A DNA stretch of 64,000 nucleotides from Methanocella paludicola SANAE (GCF_000011005.1 NC_013665.1:1713501-1777500); one strand, 5' to 3'; shown: positions 1 through 8,386, counted from the stretch's first letter. Notes: a model not told the origin generated them from the sequence alone. Numbers and translations: made by a program.

Positions 1-107
1 ATGCCGTTCTCCTTCGCGACGTTCGCGTCGGTCGTGTCGAACACGGCGCCGTTCTGGAGCTTGCCGGTGTATGAGAGCTTGATGAAATCTCCTTTCTGTA
101 CTGCCAT
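1..107 (-). CDS. FKBP-type peptidyl-prolyl isomerase, N-terminal fragment
   Basis: Only the first 35 codons are in the window; the gene runs off the left edge. The readable start is MAVQKGDFIKLSYTGKLQNG followed by AVFDTT, which matches the opening of archaeal SlyD-like FKBP prolyl isomerases (a chaperone/isomerase fold where the first strand carries the ligand-site Tyr and Asp). The ATG is at 105-107 on the minus strand. It is divergent from the lipoprotein gene at 303. The family assignment is from this short N-terminus only, so insert-in-flap architecture and activity cannot be judged. Confidence 0.72.
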   Translation of the reverse strand, partial: MAVQKGDFIKLSYTGKLQNGAVFDTTDANVAKENG

Positions 108-247
108 TAAATGACACCTTCTAAATGAGTATTGTAGTCTTAAAGATATTATGATGTCATAATGTTTACGGTGAGCGGGAAGAACAATGTGATGATTTTT
201 TTAAGCGGCCTGGCCTGGTCTTTAATGGCTATGCGCTTTGTGACCAA

Positions 248-298
248 TGGTATAAATATCAATAGAAAATAGTTTTCAGTACTAATCCTGGAGGTCAA
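248..298 (+). promoter_or_regulatory. TATA box and Shine-Dalgarno for the lipoprotein gene
   Basis: A TATA-like element (TATAAATAT, about 250-258) lies roughly 45-50 nt upstream of the ATG at 303, and a strong ribosome binding site (GGAGGTC, about 290-296) sits 6 nt before it. The pair supports 303 as the start and transcription away from the FKBP gene. Confidence 0.6.
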
Positions 299-302
299 GG
301 AT

Positions 303-914
303 ATGAAGTTCGTTTTACCCTGTACGATGGTACTCTGTATCATGTTGATTGCGTCTGTTTCTGGTTGTATATCGTGTCCATTTACTAACACGGTTACATA
401 CCCCACGCCTACGCCGACAGCCACTGCCACTGCCACGCCGCCTCCGCCCCCGCCGCCATCTCAGGCGACGGTCACGGCTACGGCGACTGCAACGCCCACA
501 CCAACGCCCACACCTACACCTACACCGATGCCGACGCTGACGCCCACACCTACAGCAACTCCGACGCCCACTCCGACACGAACGCCGACGGCCAAACCTA
601 TTCAATTATCAACGCCGGGGCTCGTAAGCCCTGCAAATAATCAAACATTCGAAAATCCCCCTAATACCGTGGCTTTTAATTGGAGACCCGTATCGAACGC
701 TGCTTCATATAAGCTCGAAGTGGAGGTGCAGAACGCGTCTGTCTGGGTAAATAAGATAAACGCCCAAGTCAAGGGCACGAACTATAATACGACCATAGGC
801 TATGCACCGTCACAGTGGAGATGGCGTGTTACAGCATTGGGTACAGGAGCTTATACGAATTCAGCGCCCAGCCAGTGGCGATACTTTAGTTTTAGATATG
901 CCATCCTAAGATAA
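303..914 (+). CDS. Secreted Thr/Pro-linker lipoprotein with C-terminal beta-sandwich domain
   Basis: The 203-residue product starts with a hydrophobic signal peptide ending in a lipobox-like SGC at residues 20-22, so Cys22 is the likely lipidated anchor. Residues about 35-98 are an almost pure Thr-Pro/Ala-Thr repeat, a typical extended, probably glycosylated cell-surface linker. Residues about 105-203 contain a SPANNQTF...FNWRPVSNAASYKLEV pattern resembling fibronectin type III-like domains found in archaeal surface proteins. It is a single-gene unit with its own TATA box, SD and downstream terminator hairpin. The ligand or partner is unknown. The alternative frames across the repeat are low-complexity shadows. 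Confidence 0.72.
   Translation: MKFVLPCTMVLCIMLIASVSGCISCPFTNTVTYPTPTPTATATATPPPPPPPSQATVTATATATPTPTPTPTPTPMPTLTPTPTATPTPTPTRTPTAKPIQLSTPGLVSPANNQTFENPPNTVAFNWRPVSNAASYKLEVEVQNASVWVNKINAQVKGTNYNTTIGYAPSQWRWRVTALGTGAYTNSAPSQWRYFSFRYAILR
400..596 (+). repeat. Low-complexity Thr-Pro coding microsatellite
   Basis: Imperfect 6-bp units (CCNACN with ACG/ACA/ACT codons) tandemly encode Thr-Pro inside the lipoprotein gene. Codons vary at third positions, so the repeat is maintained at protein level rather than being a recent slippage expansion. Confidence 0.7.
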
Positions 915-919
915 AATCC

Positions 920-945
920 CGGGTCGGATTGACCCGTTTTTATTT
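920..945 (+). terminator. Hairpin followed by T-run
   Basis: CGGGTC and GACCCG form a 6-bp stem with a 5-nt loop, followed directly by TTTTTATTT. It lies 6 nt past the lipoprotein stop and fits an intrinsic terminator for that gene. Confidence 0.6.
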
Positions 946-976
946 ATAAACAAAGCTGTCAAGTTACTTTAGGGAC

Positions 977-1516
977 TTAAATGCCCCGGCCATTTTGAGG
1001 ACGGGTCGTTTTTTCTTCCCACTCTTCAACGCTTACGGAAGTCTTATTAAAATACGCCCACGCCACGAAGACGAGCGCGATGCCCGCGGCGACCGCCGCT
1101 GCCTCATACATGTACATGAACTCGTCGGGCTTGTGGCTGTACCGGAAGACCATGGTCAGGAACTCGATAGATAGCGAGATCATGATCACTGTCATGAACC
1201 GTGATATGAAGTGCCGTATCTTGCGCGGGGCGTTCATCCTCACCCGGCTCTTGAGCTCCTCATCGAACATGGTCCTTGCAAGCTCGAATACGGCCGACGA
1301 GACGGTCGTGAACCCGATGGCCTCGAAGAGTGTGTCGAGCTTGACAGTGGGCAATGCCTGGACCGTGACCCGGAGGCTGTTAAAGGCGAGAAAGATCATG
1401 AAGGCCGAGATAAGAATAAAGAGCAGGATGACAATATAAAAGATGGCTCTCGATAAGATGGCCAGTATAATATCCGCTATCCGTATATCAGGAGGCATGT
1501 CGTGCCTGTCGGGCAT
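977..1516 (-). CDS. Hypothetical membrane protein
   Basis: A 179-residue protein with about three strongly hydrophobic segments (near residues 14-45, 105-127 and 136-158) joined by charged loops; the C-terminus (KTSVSVEEWEEKTTRPQNG) is hydrophilic and likely cytosolic. No catalytic motif is recognisable. A second Met at residue 7 (1498) is an equally possible start; no convincing SD separates the two. It is followed upstream on the same strand by another hypothetical (1567-2244), so the two may be co-transcribed. Function unknown. Confidence 0.55.
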   Translation of the reverse strand: MPDRHDMPPDIRIADIILAILSRAIFYIVILLFILISAFMIFLAFNSLRVTVQALPTVKLDTLFEAIGFTTVSSAVFELARTMFDEELKSRVRMNAPRKIRHFISRFMTVIMISLSIEFLTMVFRYSHKPDEFMYMYEAAAVAAGIALVFVAWAYFNKTSVSVEEWEEKTTRPQNGRGI

Positions 1517-1566
1517 AAGAACAGGTCGGCATTCATGATGATAATGGTTTTATGCGCTTTTCACCC

Positions 1567-2244
1567 TCATGCGGCTGCTTTTTTCAGCCAGTTATCAGCC
1601 CTGCTCAGCTTGCTGAAAGCCTCGATGCGGTCCTTTTCCGCCGCCGCGAAGTCGGTACGCCCATCCAGATTTAAGAGCCGCAGGAACGTGGACTTTGCCC
1701 AACTGTCCAGCCTTATCGCTTCGGCCTTGCCCCTGCTGTCCGGCGCCTTATCAAGGCGCTTTTCTATGGCACACGCGATGGAGTAGCCCTCGGACGCGGT
1801 CGGCAGCATTTTCACTGCATGCCACATCTTCAGGTCGACCTCTTTCTCGAACGATGCGCGGTCTCTGGCCGATATAAAAGCTTTTTTATTCATTTTAAGC
1901 CAGCTTACACCTGAGTCCAGCCTGCCATGCAGCATTGACCGTTCCTTTCCTGTCAGGTCCGCCGCATCGATGCGGCTCCTTGCCAGCGCCAGCCTGGATA
2001 AGGTCTTATCAACGCTAGCAGCATAGTAGAGTTTTTCAGTTTCCAGGATCGACGCCGTATCAGCCTCATCGTTGCCCGAGATATACCGCATGATGCCGCC
2101 GGGCGAGATGTCAATGCCCTCGTTTGTCCAGTGTACCATGCCCCCTGCCATTTTGCTATGTGACGGTAATGCCATGAGCAGGCCGGCGGACAGTGATACG
2201 ACTTTCCCCATAATAAGGAATGATTTGAATGCCGTACATATCAT
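1567..2244 (-). CDS. Hypothetical alpha-helical protein with N-terminal hydrophobic segment
   Basis: The 225-residue product begins with a hydrophobic stretch (about residues 10-27) that could be a signal or anchor, followed by an Ala/Leu/Lys/Arg/Glu-rich, apparently all-helical body (residues 65-225). No known domain or metal site can be read. Alternative start at Met12 (2211). It precedes the membrane protein at 977-1516 on the same strand with a 50-nt gap. The amino-acid composition and third-position GC match neighbouring genes, which is the main reason to accept it as coding. Confidence 0.5.
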   Translation of the reverse strand: MICTAFKSFLIMGKVVSLSAGLLMALPSHSKMAGGMVHWTNEGIDISPGGIMRYISGNDEADTASILETEKLYYAASVDKTLSRLALARSRIDAADLTGKERSMLHGRLDSGVSWLKMNKKAFISARDRASFEKEVDLKMWHAVKMLPTASEGYSIACAIEKRLDKAPDSRGKAEAIRLDSWAKSTFLRLLNLDGRTDFAAAEKDRIEAFSKLSRADNWLKKAAA

Positions 2245-2304
2245 GCCTTTTCACGGATTGGGCGACGCCCGGATGAAAGGATTATATCCGAAGCATCTGA
2301 TTGT

Positions 2305-2838
2305 ATGCTGATGATCGAAATCGAGATCAAAGCCAGGGCGGACCATGATGCCCTTAAAAATAGGCTTAAGCAAGAAGGGGCCGACTATGAAAAGACAGTC
2401 GAGCAGACCGATATTTACTTTAACGCTCCTGACCGTGATTTTGGCGAGACGGACGAGGCGCTGAGGCTCCGGAACGAGGGCGGGCAGGTCTTTATGACGT
2501 ATAAGGGTCCGAAGCTCGACCCCTTGAGCAAGACCCGGAAGGAAGTGGATGTGGAGGTCGCCGATTTCGATAAGATGGAGGAGCTCATCCGCTGCCTGAG
2601 GTATAAGGAGACGCTGCGTGTTCGTAAGATGAGGGAGATCTATCATCTTGATGGTGCCCTCGTGTGCCTGGATAAGGTGGATGGACTGGGCGAGTTTGTG
2701 GAGCTTGAGACACTGGCCGTGGATGAAGGTGCTATTGCACCGAGGCGGGACTTTTTGGTCGGGACGCTGCGGCACCTGGGTGTCATGGGTGAGTTGATAA
2801 GGGAATCGTACCTTGAGATGCTCCTTGCGAAAAAATAA
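2305..2838 (+). CDS. cyaB: CYTH-domain protein, class IV adenylate cyclase (CyaB)-like
   Basis: The N-terminal signature EIEIKAR is the ExExK motif of the CYTH superfamily (class IV adenylate cyclases and triphosphate tunnel phosphatases). Further conserved pieces are ALRLRNEGGQVFMTYKGPK (residues about 51-69), KTRKEVDVEV, and the C-terminal VCLDKVDGLGEFVELE, giving the charged residues that line the triphosphate tunnel. Its 177-residue length is usual for archaeal CyaB. The second in-frame ATG at 2311 (MIEIEI) is the more family-like start. Whether it makes cAMP or hydrolyses a triphosphate cannot be decided from sequence. Confidence 0.85.
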   Translation: MLMIEIEIKARADHDALKNRLKQEGADYEKTVEQTDIYFNAPDRDFGETDEALRLRNEGGQVFMTYKGPKLDPLSKTRKEVDVEVADFDKMEELIRCLRYKETLRVRKMREIYHLDGALVCLDKVDGLGEFVELETLAVDEGAIAPRRDFLVGTLRHLGVMGELIRESYLEMLLAKK

Positions 2839-2888
2839 TTTGTATTTCATTGTTAGCGCCTTTCTTTGATTTGTTCGGTTTTATAAAA

Positions 2889-3434
2889 TGCGACTCACGT
2901 ACAGCCCTTCGGTTTCAGACACGAAGACACAAAACTTTTTTTTAAAGTTTTAACACAAAATCATGAAAGCACTGTAAACACAATTAAACCATGAAACCAT
3001 GAAGTCCCTATTAAGCGAATTAAGCCGCTAAAGCACGGTTATTAAGACACGAACGAATGACGTAAATCACGAAGTGCCACCAAATTAAGACAAAAAGGGA
3101 ACGCCAGCCCAGGTATCCATTAGTTGCCTATCGTTTTTAATATCGATCCAAAAATAGCCAGGCATCGCTCGCTATTATACTCGTTATTCTATTTGTCTTA
3201 TTTTTGTGGCACTTCGTGATTTACGTCGTTCGTTCGTGTCTTCGAAACCGTGGGCTGGGTGTTTTAATTCGCTTAATGGAGGCTTTGAGTTTTCATGGTT
3301 TAATAGTGTTTACAGTGTCTTCACGATTTAGTGTTCGTAAAATCTAAAAAAAAATTTTGGGTCTTCGTGTCCGAAACCGAACAAATCAGCGAAATGCACA
3401 AACTGTAAAACCGAGGGGCTGTACGTGAGTCGCA
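2889..3434. repeat. Long imperfect inverted repeat (LIR-1)
   Basis: This fills the gap between two convergent genes. A perfect 19-bp inverted pair closes it (2889-2907 with 3416-3434). Further paired blocks lie inside: CGGTTTCAGACACGAAGAC (from about 2910) against its near-complement at 3361-3379, and about 40 nt around 3045-3085 against about 3200-3243 with only a few mismatches. Arms are made of recurring words such as CACGAAG and CATGAAACC. No convincing coding frame is present; transcribed, it would form a very long hairpin. Confidence 0.85.
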
Positions 3435-3479
3435 GGCCATCATATCGAACAGATCAGTACAGTAAAAAATTAAAGAAAA

Positions 3480-3995
3480 TCACCATTTCCCCCAATGCTC
3501 GGTCGCCTCGCCCATCCTCGGCGGCACTTCGGGCGACTCGTCGGGATAACCGATAGGTATTAAAGCAACGGGCCGCACCCCGGCCGGCAGGCTCAAAAGC
3601 TGCGTCACAGCCGCCTCATTAAATGCGCCCACCCAGCAGGTGCCCAGTCCCAGGTCCTGCGCCATAAGCATCATGTTCATGATAGCGGCTGAGGAATCCT
3701 GCACGGCATAGAGCTCGCCTCGCTTCCCGTAACGGGCGGAAGAACGACTAACGTTAGCGCAAACAACGATACACACCGGGGCGGCCATTATGAAGTACTG
3801 GTTCAGGGCGGCCATGCACAGCAATTCCTTAACAGCATTATCCTTGATAATAATGAGATCGCGGCCCTGAAGGTTCCCGGCAGACGGCGCCATATGGGCG
3901 GCCCGCAGGACCTCCTTAAGCATGCCCTCAGGTATTTCCTTGTTCTTAAAACGGCGTATAGAGCGCCTTAACTCAATGGCGTCGGCAACTTCCAT
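3480..3995 (-). CDS. Nitroreductase family FMN protein
   Basis: A 171-residue nitroreductase-fold protein, the compact version frequent in methanogens. The N-terminal AIELRRSIRRFKNKEIPEGM is the canonical FMN phosphate-binding RRS/RRF segment; APSAGNLQGRDLIIIKD follows as the second flavin contact; ALIPIGYPDESPEVPPR near the C-terminus is the usual (I)GYP motif. These proteins are FMN-dependent NAD(P)H or F420H2-linked oxidoreductases of variable substrate; the substrate here is not predictable. It is convergent with cyaB across LIR-1 and divergent from the ACT-homoserine dehydrogenase pair. Confidence 0.88.
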   Translation of the reverse strand: MEVADAIELRRSIRRFKNKEIPEGMLKEVLRAAHMAPSAGNLQGRDLIIIKDNAVKELLCMAALNQYFIMAAPVCIVVCANVSRSSARYGKRGELYAVQDSSAAIMNMMLMAQDLGLGTCWVGAFNEAAVTQLLSLPAGVRPVALIPIGYPDESPEVPPRMGEATEHWGKW

Positions 3996-4097
3996 CTGAC
4001 CACCAATACATTTATATCAGGACATCATATTAAGCAATATCGAACCGTTATATAGGGCTGTAAGCCTATCAATGGTTCACATTTTGGTGAATCGCTT

Positions 4098-4598
4098 ATG
4101 AGAATAACGATGGACCTTGAGCTAAAGGATATTCCCGGCCAGCTTGTGAAGGCGCTCGAGCCCATTTCGGACGCGGGCGGCAATATTGTCAGCGTGGTGC
4201 ACCACCACGAGCAGCGCACTAACCGGGGCACTATTCCCCTCCAGGTGGTCTTCGAGATGGACGACGGCCTGGGCGCGCTGAAAGAGAAGCTGGAATCGAG
4301 GGGCATCAAGGTCGTCCGGTTCAACGAGATGCGGCTGCTTGAGAGGAAGACGGTCGTGCTCGTGGGCCACATCATTCACTCGGATATTCGCGACACCATC
4401 GAGCATATCGACTCGACGGGCTATGCCGAGGTCGTGGACCTGTCCATGAGCATGCCCGGCATCTCGTTAAAATCATCGGCCCGCATCGGCATCAGCGCCA
4501 CGGGCAAGGCGGAGATGAAGAAGGCGCTCAAGCTCCTCCGGGACATCGCAATGGAGAAGGACCTGCTCGTGATCGAGCCGATAGGGGAGGAAGCGTAA
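4098..4598 (+). CDS. ACT-domain regulatory protein coupled to homoserine dehydrogenase
   Basis: The 166-residue protein starts with a recognisable ACT fold: LELKDIPGQLVKALEPISDAGGNI, the beta-alpha turn that binds amino acids in allosteric regulators. The second half (LERKTVVLVGHIIHSDIRDTIEHID) looks like another ACT-like unit. Its stop overlaps the next ATG by one base (TAATG), so it is translationally coupled to homoserine dehydrogenase. This gene pair is common in Euryarchaeota, and the ACT protein is presumed to give threonine or methionine feedback to the pathway; that is inference. Confidence 0.82.
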   Translation: MRITMDLELKDIPGQLVKALEPISDAGGNIVSVVHHHEQRTNRGTIPLQVVFEMDDGLGALKEKLESRGIKVVRFNEMRLLERKTVVLVGHIIHSDIRDTIEHIDSTGYAEVVDLSMSMPGISLKSSARIGISATGKAEMKKALKLLRDIAMEKDLLVIEPIGEEA

Positions 4599-5584
4599 TG
4601 TCCCTTAAAGTCGCCATAATTGGCTTTGGCAGTGTCGGTAAGGGCGTCATCAAGGTCCTTTCTGAGCGTAAGGACGATAAGTTCCAGGTCGTCGCTATCA
4701 CCGATTCTAAAGGCGCGGTCCTGGACGATAAGGGTCTGGACCTGGCGGACGTGCTGAAAAAGAAAAATAACGGTGACCTTAAAAGGGTAAACAAGTCCAG
4801 CATGGATGTCGTTAAGGAATGTGATTACGATATCCTCGTCGAAGTCACCCCTACAGATGCAAAGACAGGGCAGCCAGGCCTCTCATATATCATCGAGGCG
4901 CTAAAGCGGGGCAAGCACGTCGTCACCTCGAACAAGGGCCCGGTAGCGCTTAAGTATAAAGAATTAAAGGAACTCGCGAAAAAGAATAACGTGCAATTCC
5001 TCTTCGAGGCCACCGTTGGCGGATCCATGCCAGTCTTTAACCTAATGCGGGGCCCTCTTGCGGGCAACGAGATCAACAGCATCGAGGGCATCTTCAATGG
5101 CACCTGCAATTACATTCTTACTCGAATGGCCAGCGAGGGGTTGCCCTACGATATGGTCCTTTCCGAGGCAAAAGAGCTTGGCATCGCCGAGGCCGACCCC
5201 ACGTACGATGTGGAAGGCATCGACACGGCCCTGAAGATGGTAATTCTCGCTAACTCGGTCTTCGGCATGGACGTAGGGCTCGACGATGTGGACCGCGTCG
5301 GGATCTCCAGCGTATGCCTGGAAGCGCTCAAGCTGGCCGGCGAGGCCGACATGGTCATAAAGCTTATAGGCGAAGTTCACCCGAACGGCGAGGAAAGGGT
5401 CCTTAAGGTGAGCCCGAGGCTGGTGCCGAAGACGCACCCGCTGGCCGTGCAGGGCACGCTCAACGCCGCCCTCATCCGGACTAAGCTTGCGGGCGATATC
5501 TTCGTCATCGGCAAGGGTGCCGGCTCCGTCGAGACCGCCAGTGCCATCCTGAGCGACATGCTCTATATAGCGTCTTTGCAGTAA
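4598..5584 (+). CDS. hom: Homoserine dehydrogenase
   Basis: The 328-residue enzyme reduces aspartate semialdehyde to homoserine for threonine and methionine synthesis. Visible features are the Rossmann loop IGFGSVGKGVIKVL at residues 8-21, the TSNKGPVAL segment (about 110-118) and the substrate-domain signature EGIFNGTCNYILTRM (about 163-177), followed by AEADPTYDVEGIDTALK. Length fits the short archaeal form without its own ACT domain, agreeing with a separate ACT protein encoded immediately upstream. Start is fixed by the TAATG overlap. Confidence 0.93.
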   Translation: MSLKVAIIGFGSVGKGVIKVLSERKDDKFQVVAITDSKGAVLDDKGLDLADVLKKKNNGDLKRVNKSSMDVVKECDYDILVEVTPTDAKTGQPGLSYIIEALKRGKHVVTSNKGPVALKYKELKELAKKNNVQFLFEATVGGSMPVFNLMRGPLAGNEINSIEGIFNGTCNYILTRMASEGLPYDMVLSEAKELGIAEADPTYDVEGIDTALKMVILANSVFGMDVGLDDVDRVGISSVCLEALKLAGEADMVIKLIGEVHPNGEERVLKVSPRLVPKTHPLAVQGTLNAALIRTKLAGDIFVIGKGAGSVETASAILSDMLYIASLQ

Positions 5585-5800
5585 TTACCAGAAGCCCGCG
5601 TTGCCGTAATTATTGAAAAAGCCCTGCGATGTCAGAGTGCAGAAAGCGTTCGCGAACGTCGGCCCCATCCACCGTAATGGCTTGAAAGGCCACGTACATG
5701 CCGGTCCGAACTGCGCCACCACGGGCATCATCATTAGGTACGACACGCCGACAAGGAAAAACAACAATATACTTTTTAATCGTCCCATTTCCACTACCAT
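5585..5800 (-). CDS. Small hypothetical exported or membrane peptide
   Basis: A 71-residue ORF whose stop abuts the homoserine dehydrogenase stop. The N-terminal half has one hydrophobic helix (residues about 9-28, ILLFFLVGVSYLMMMPVV), followed by a polar Trp/Pro/Asn/Phe-rich tail ending GNAGFW. This looks like a small exported protein. An alternative start at Met5 (5788) would remove four residues. No family is recognised; coding status rests on the coherent signal-like N-terminus. Confidence 0.42.
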   Translation of the reverse strand: MVVEMGRLKSILLFFLVGVSYLMMMPVVAQFGPACTWPFKPLRWMGPTFANAFCTLTSQGFFNNYGNAGFW

Positions 5801-5828
5801 TTAAGAGAAGGCCAGCATAGCTTTTAAC

Positions 5829-6185
5829 ATGACTTATGGATACAGCGGAAACAGGCCCAGAGTAAAAGATATCATAGAAAACGGCCATGTAAAGCATATG
5901 CCCGAAATCCAGACATCCGAAGTGACCCGCCTGCGCATCAGAGAGTTCAACAAGATAAAAGTAGGAGAAGGCGTACGGCTTCTCAAGTGCGAGGCATGCG
6001 GCAAGCTCACCGACAGCGGCATCATCATCGATCGGGACATTGTCGAAGAGGGCGCATCCGGGTATCTCGAGAAGACCGGGTACGAGCGGTGGACACTGTG
6101 CCCTGAGTGCTCTACAGCGGTCATAGAAAAAACACGGGCTTTTACCGATGGTATCCTGGAAGATATCGGCAAGCTCTTAAAATAA
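5829..6185 (+). CDS. Hypothetical protein with paired CxxC motifs
   Basis: The 118-residue product contains CEAC (residues about 56-59) and CPEC (about 90-93), two CxxC knuckles separated by about 30 residues, which suggests one structural zinc site. The remainder is mixed alpha/beta and charged, and the protein is probably cytosolic. Met24 (MPEIQTSEV) is an alternative start. It is a single gene upstream of tRNA-Gln on the opposite strand. No family can be named. Confidence 0.6.
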   Translation: MTYGYSGNRPRVKDIIENGHVKHMPEIQTSEVTRLRIREFNKIKVGEGVRLLKCEACGKLTDSGIIIDRDIVEEGASGYLEKTGYERWTLCPECSTAVIEKTRAFTDGILEDIGKLLK

Positions 6186-6203
6186 TATATTAAAAAGAAA
6201 CAA

Positions 6204-6276
6204 TAGCCCCGTTCGGATTCGAACCGAAGTCCAGGGATCCAGAGTCCCCGATGATTGACCACTACACTACGGGGCT
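6204..6276 (-). tRNA. tRNA-Gln (anticodon CUG)
   Basis: On the minus strand AGCCCCG pairs with CGGGGCT as a 7-bp acceptor stem. The anticodon stem GGGGA/TCCCT encloses the loop CTCTGGA, so the anticodon is CUG (Gln, codon CAG). The T arm is TTCGG-TTCGAAT-CCGAA. CCA is not encoded. 73 nt including the discriminator A. Confidence 0.95.
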
Positions 6277-6395
6277 ATTTTGCAACCAATTACGCAATAA
6301 ATTTTGCAACCATAATGTAGTATGCTACAATATAATGTTTTCGCTTAGCCCGGATTATACGTAAACCCGATTCCCGATAAGTAAAATAGAAATGT

Positions 6396-6425
6396 AGTTA
6401 TATATTTTATGTTAAATATATTAAT
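6396..6425 (+). promoter_or_regulatory. TATA box of lipA, probably near-leaderless transcript
   Basis: TTATATATTTTA lies at about 6398-6409, centred roughly 22-27 nt before the lipA ATG at 6426. There is no SD between them, so transcription would start about at the ATG. This would drive the lipA-pdhABC-lpd operon. Confidence 0.5.
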
Positions 6426-7295
6426 ATGCAGGAGTTCTCACCACAAAAGCCCGGCTGGCTAAAGGTCAGGCCGCCTAAGACCGAGAAATATCATATCGTC
6501 AAAAAAACACTGGCCGACCTGGGACTCAATACTGTGTGCACGAGCGCAAAGTGTCCCAACACTTTTGAATGTTGGGACCGCGGCTCGCTCACCTTCATGA
6601 TATTAGGCAATGTGTGCACTCGCGCCTGCCGTTTCTGCGCCGTCGCCCACGCAAGGCGGGGGCAGGAGTTAGACCCGGAGGAGCCTGCATTAGTGGCCGA
6701 GGCGGCGCACAGGCTTGGATTATCATACGTGGTCATTACGTCCGTGGACAGGGATGACCTGGACGATTACGGGGCGGAACATTACGTTGCCTGCATACAG
6801 GAAATAAAAAAGCGCAACCCGGGCGCCAGGGTCGAGGCAATAATCCCCGATTTTTCCGGCAATGTGTACTACTTGAGAAAGGTCATCGACGCCGGGCCGG
6901 ACGTCATCGCCCACAACGTGGAGACCGTGGAAAGGACGTCGCCGACCGTAAGGGACCGGCGGGCAGGGTATTATCGCTCCATCGACGTTCTCAGGAATGT
7001 CAAGCGCTATGAGCCGGGGGTGAAGACGAAATCATCCATCATGCTCGGGCTGGGCGAAGAGGAGGATGAGGTAAAAGAGACTATAAGGAGGATGCACGAG
7101 GCTCGCGTGGACGTGCTCACCATGGGCCAGTATCTGTGCCCGGGAGAGACATGCCTGCCCGTCCAGCGCTATGTGCCGCCGGAGGAGTTCGAGCGGCTCA
7201 AGGACTTCGCGGAATCTCTGGGCTTCGGGGCCGTCGCGGCGGGGCCGTTCGTCAGGAGCTCCTATCGCGCTGCCGACTATTTTAGGGAACGATGA
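6426..7295 (+). CDS. lipA: Lipoyl synthase (radical SAM)
   Basis: LipA inserts two sulfurs into a protein-bound octanoyl chain to make lipoyl groups, here presumably on the E2 encoded downstream. The auxiliary [4Fe-4S] cluster motif CTSAKCPNTFEC (C-x4-C-x5-C, residues about 39-50), the radical SAM motif CTRACRFC (about 65-72) and the C-terminal RSSYRA (serine ligand) are all present. 289 residues is the normal length. The stop overlaps the pdhA ATG (ATGA), so it is the first gene of a coupled operon. Finding canonical LipA here means the cell can mature its own PDH if it can attach octanoate. Confidence 0.96.
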   Translation: MQEFSPQKPGWLKVRPPKTEKYHIVKKTLADLGLNTVCTSAKCPNTFECWDRGSLTFMILGNVCTRACRFCAVAHARRGQELDPEEPALVAEAAHRLGLSYVVITSVDRDDLDDYGAEHYVACIQEIKKRNPGARVEAIIPDFSGNVYYLRKVIDAGPDVIAHNVETVERTSPTVRDRRAGYYRSIDVLRNVKRYEPGVKTKSSIMLGLGEEEDEVKETIRRMHEARVDVLTMGQYLCPGETCLPVQRYVPPEEFERLKDFAESLGFGAVAAGPFVRSSYRAADYFRER

Positions 7296-8386
7296 CGATG
7301 ATCGACGATAAGTACCTCTACAGGCTCGAGAAGGGCGAGACCTTTCACATTTTAGATCAGGACGGCTCGGCGAACGAGCTTGACCCGAAGCTGCCTCCGG
7401 ACGTGCTCCTGAAGATATACCGGATGATGGTGCAGGCCAGGGCTTTCGACGAGAAGGCGCTCAAGCTCCAGAGGGCAGGGCGTATGGGCACGTACCCGCC
7501 GCTGAGCGGGCAGGAAGCCGTGCAGATAGGCAGCGCCTTCGCGCTGGATAAAAGCGACTGGATGGTGCCCTCATACCGTGAGGCCGGGGCTATGATGGTC
7601 AAGGGAGTGCCCATGAAGCTCCAGTACATGCTCTGGATGGGTAACGACTGGGGTAACCGCATTCCCGATGGCGTGAATTGTCTTCCTGTTTCTATTCCGG
7701 TCGGTAGTCAGACGCTTCATGCGACAGGCATGGCCTGGGCCGCGAACGTCCGGAAAGAGAAAAACGCTTTCTTATGCTATTTTGGCGATGGGGCTACCTC
7801 CCGTGGCGACTTTCACGAAAGCCTGAACTTTGCCGGTGTGTTCCAGGTGCCCGCGGTCTTCCTTTGCTCTAATAACGGCTTTGCTATCTCGACCCCGGTC
7901 GTTCTGCAAACGCATGCGGAGACGATCGCGCAAAAGGCCATTGCCTACGGCATCCGGGGGTATCGCCTCGATGGCATGGACGTGCTGGCCTCGTACGTTC
8001 TGGCAAAGGACGCCCTCGACAGGGCGAAAAAGGGAGAGGGGCCGACGCTCATCGAAGCGCTATGCTATAGGTTCGGCCCGCACACCACGGCGGATAATCC
8101 GGACCTTTATCGTGAGAAGGAAGAGGTCGAGCGTATAAAAAAAGAAAAGGACCCCATAGCCAGGTTCCGAAATTATCTCGTGAAGAGGAAGCTCTGGGAC
8201 GATCAAAAGGAGAAGGCGCTCATAGAGGAGATCGACAGGCTGGTCGATGCCGCTGCTAAAGAGGCAGAAAAGGCTCCCGTGCCGACGTTCGAAGATCTGG
8301 TAAGGAACGTGTTCGCAGAGACGCCCCCGTATCTTGAGGATGAGTTGAATTATTTTAAGAAGGTTTCCGGGGGCGGCAAGCCATGA
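7292..8386 (+). CDS. pdhA: Pyruvate dehydrogenase E1 component, alpha subunit
   Basis: The 364-residue protein is the thiamine-diphosphate-binding half of the E1 alpha2-beta2 heterotetramer that decarboxylates a 2-oxo acid. The ThDP motif begins GDGATSRGDFHESLNFAG (residues about 166-183) and ends with SNN about 28 residues later. PSYREAG, TLIEALCYRFGPHTTADNP and the phosphorylation-loop region are typical of the branched E1-alpha family. The 4-bp overlap with both lipA and pdhB points to one transcript. A pyruvate rather than branched-chain substrate is the likeliest reading from the gene set but cannot be proven from sequence. Confidence 0.92.
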   Translation: MTMIDDKYLYRLEKGETFHILDQDGSANELDPKLPPDVLLKIYRMMVQARAFDEKALKLQRAGRMGTYPPLSGQEAVQIGSAFALDKSDWMVPSYREAGAMMVKGVPMKLQYMLWMGNDWGNRIPDGVNCLPVSIPVGSQTLHATGMAWAANVRKEKNAFLCYFGDGATSRGDFHESLNFAGVFQVPAVFLCSNNGFAISTPVVLQTHAETIAQKAIAYGIRGYRLDGMDVLASYVLAKDALDRAKKGEGPTLIEALCYRFGPHTTADNPDLYREKEEVERIKKEKDPIARFRNYLVKRKLWDDQKEKALIEEIDRLVDAAAKEAEKAPVPTFEDLVRNVFAETPPYLEDELNYFKKVSGGGKP

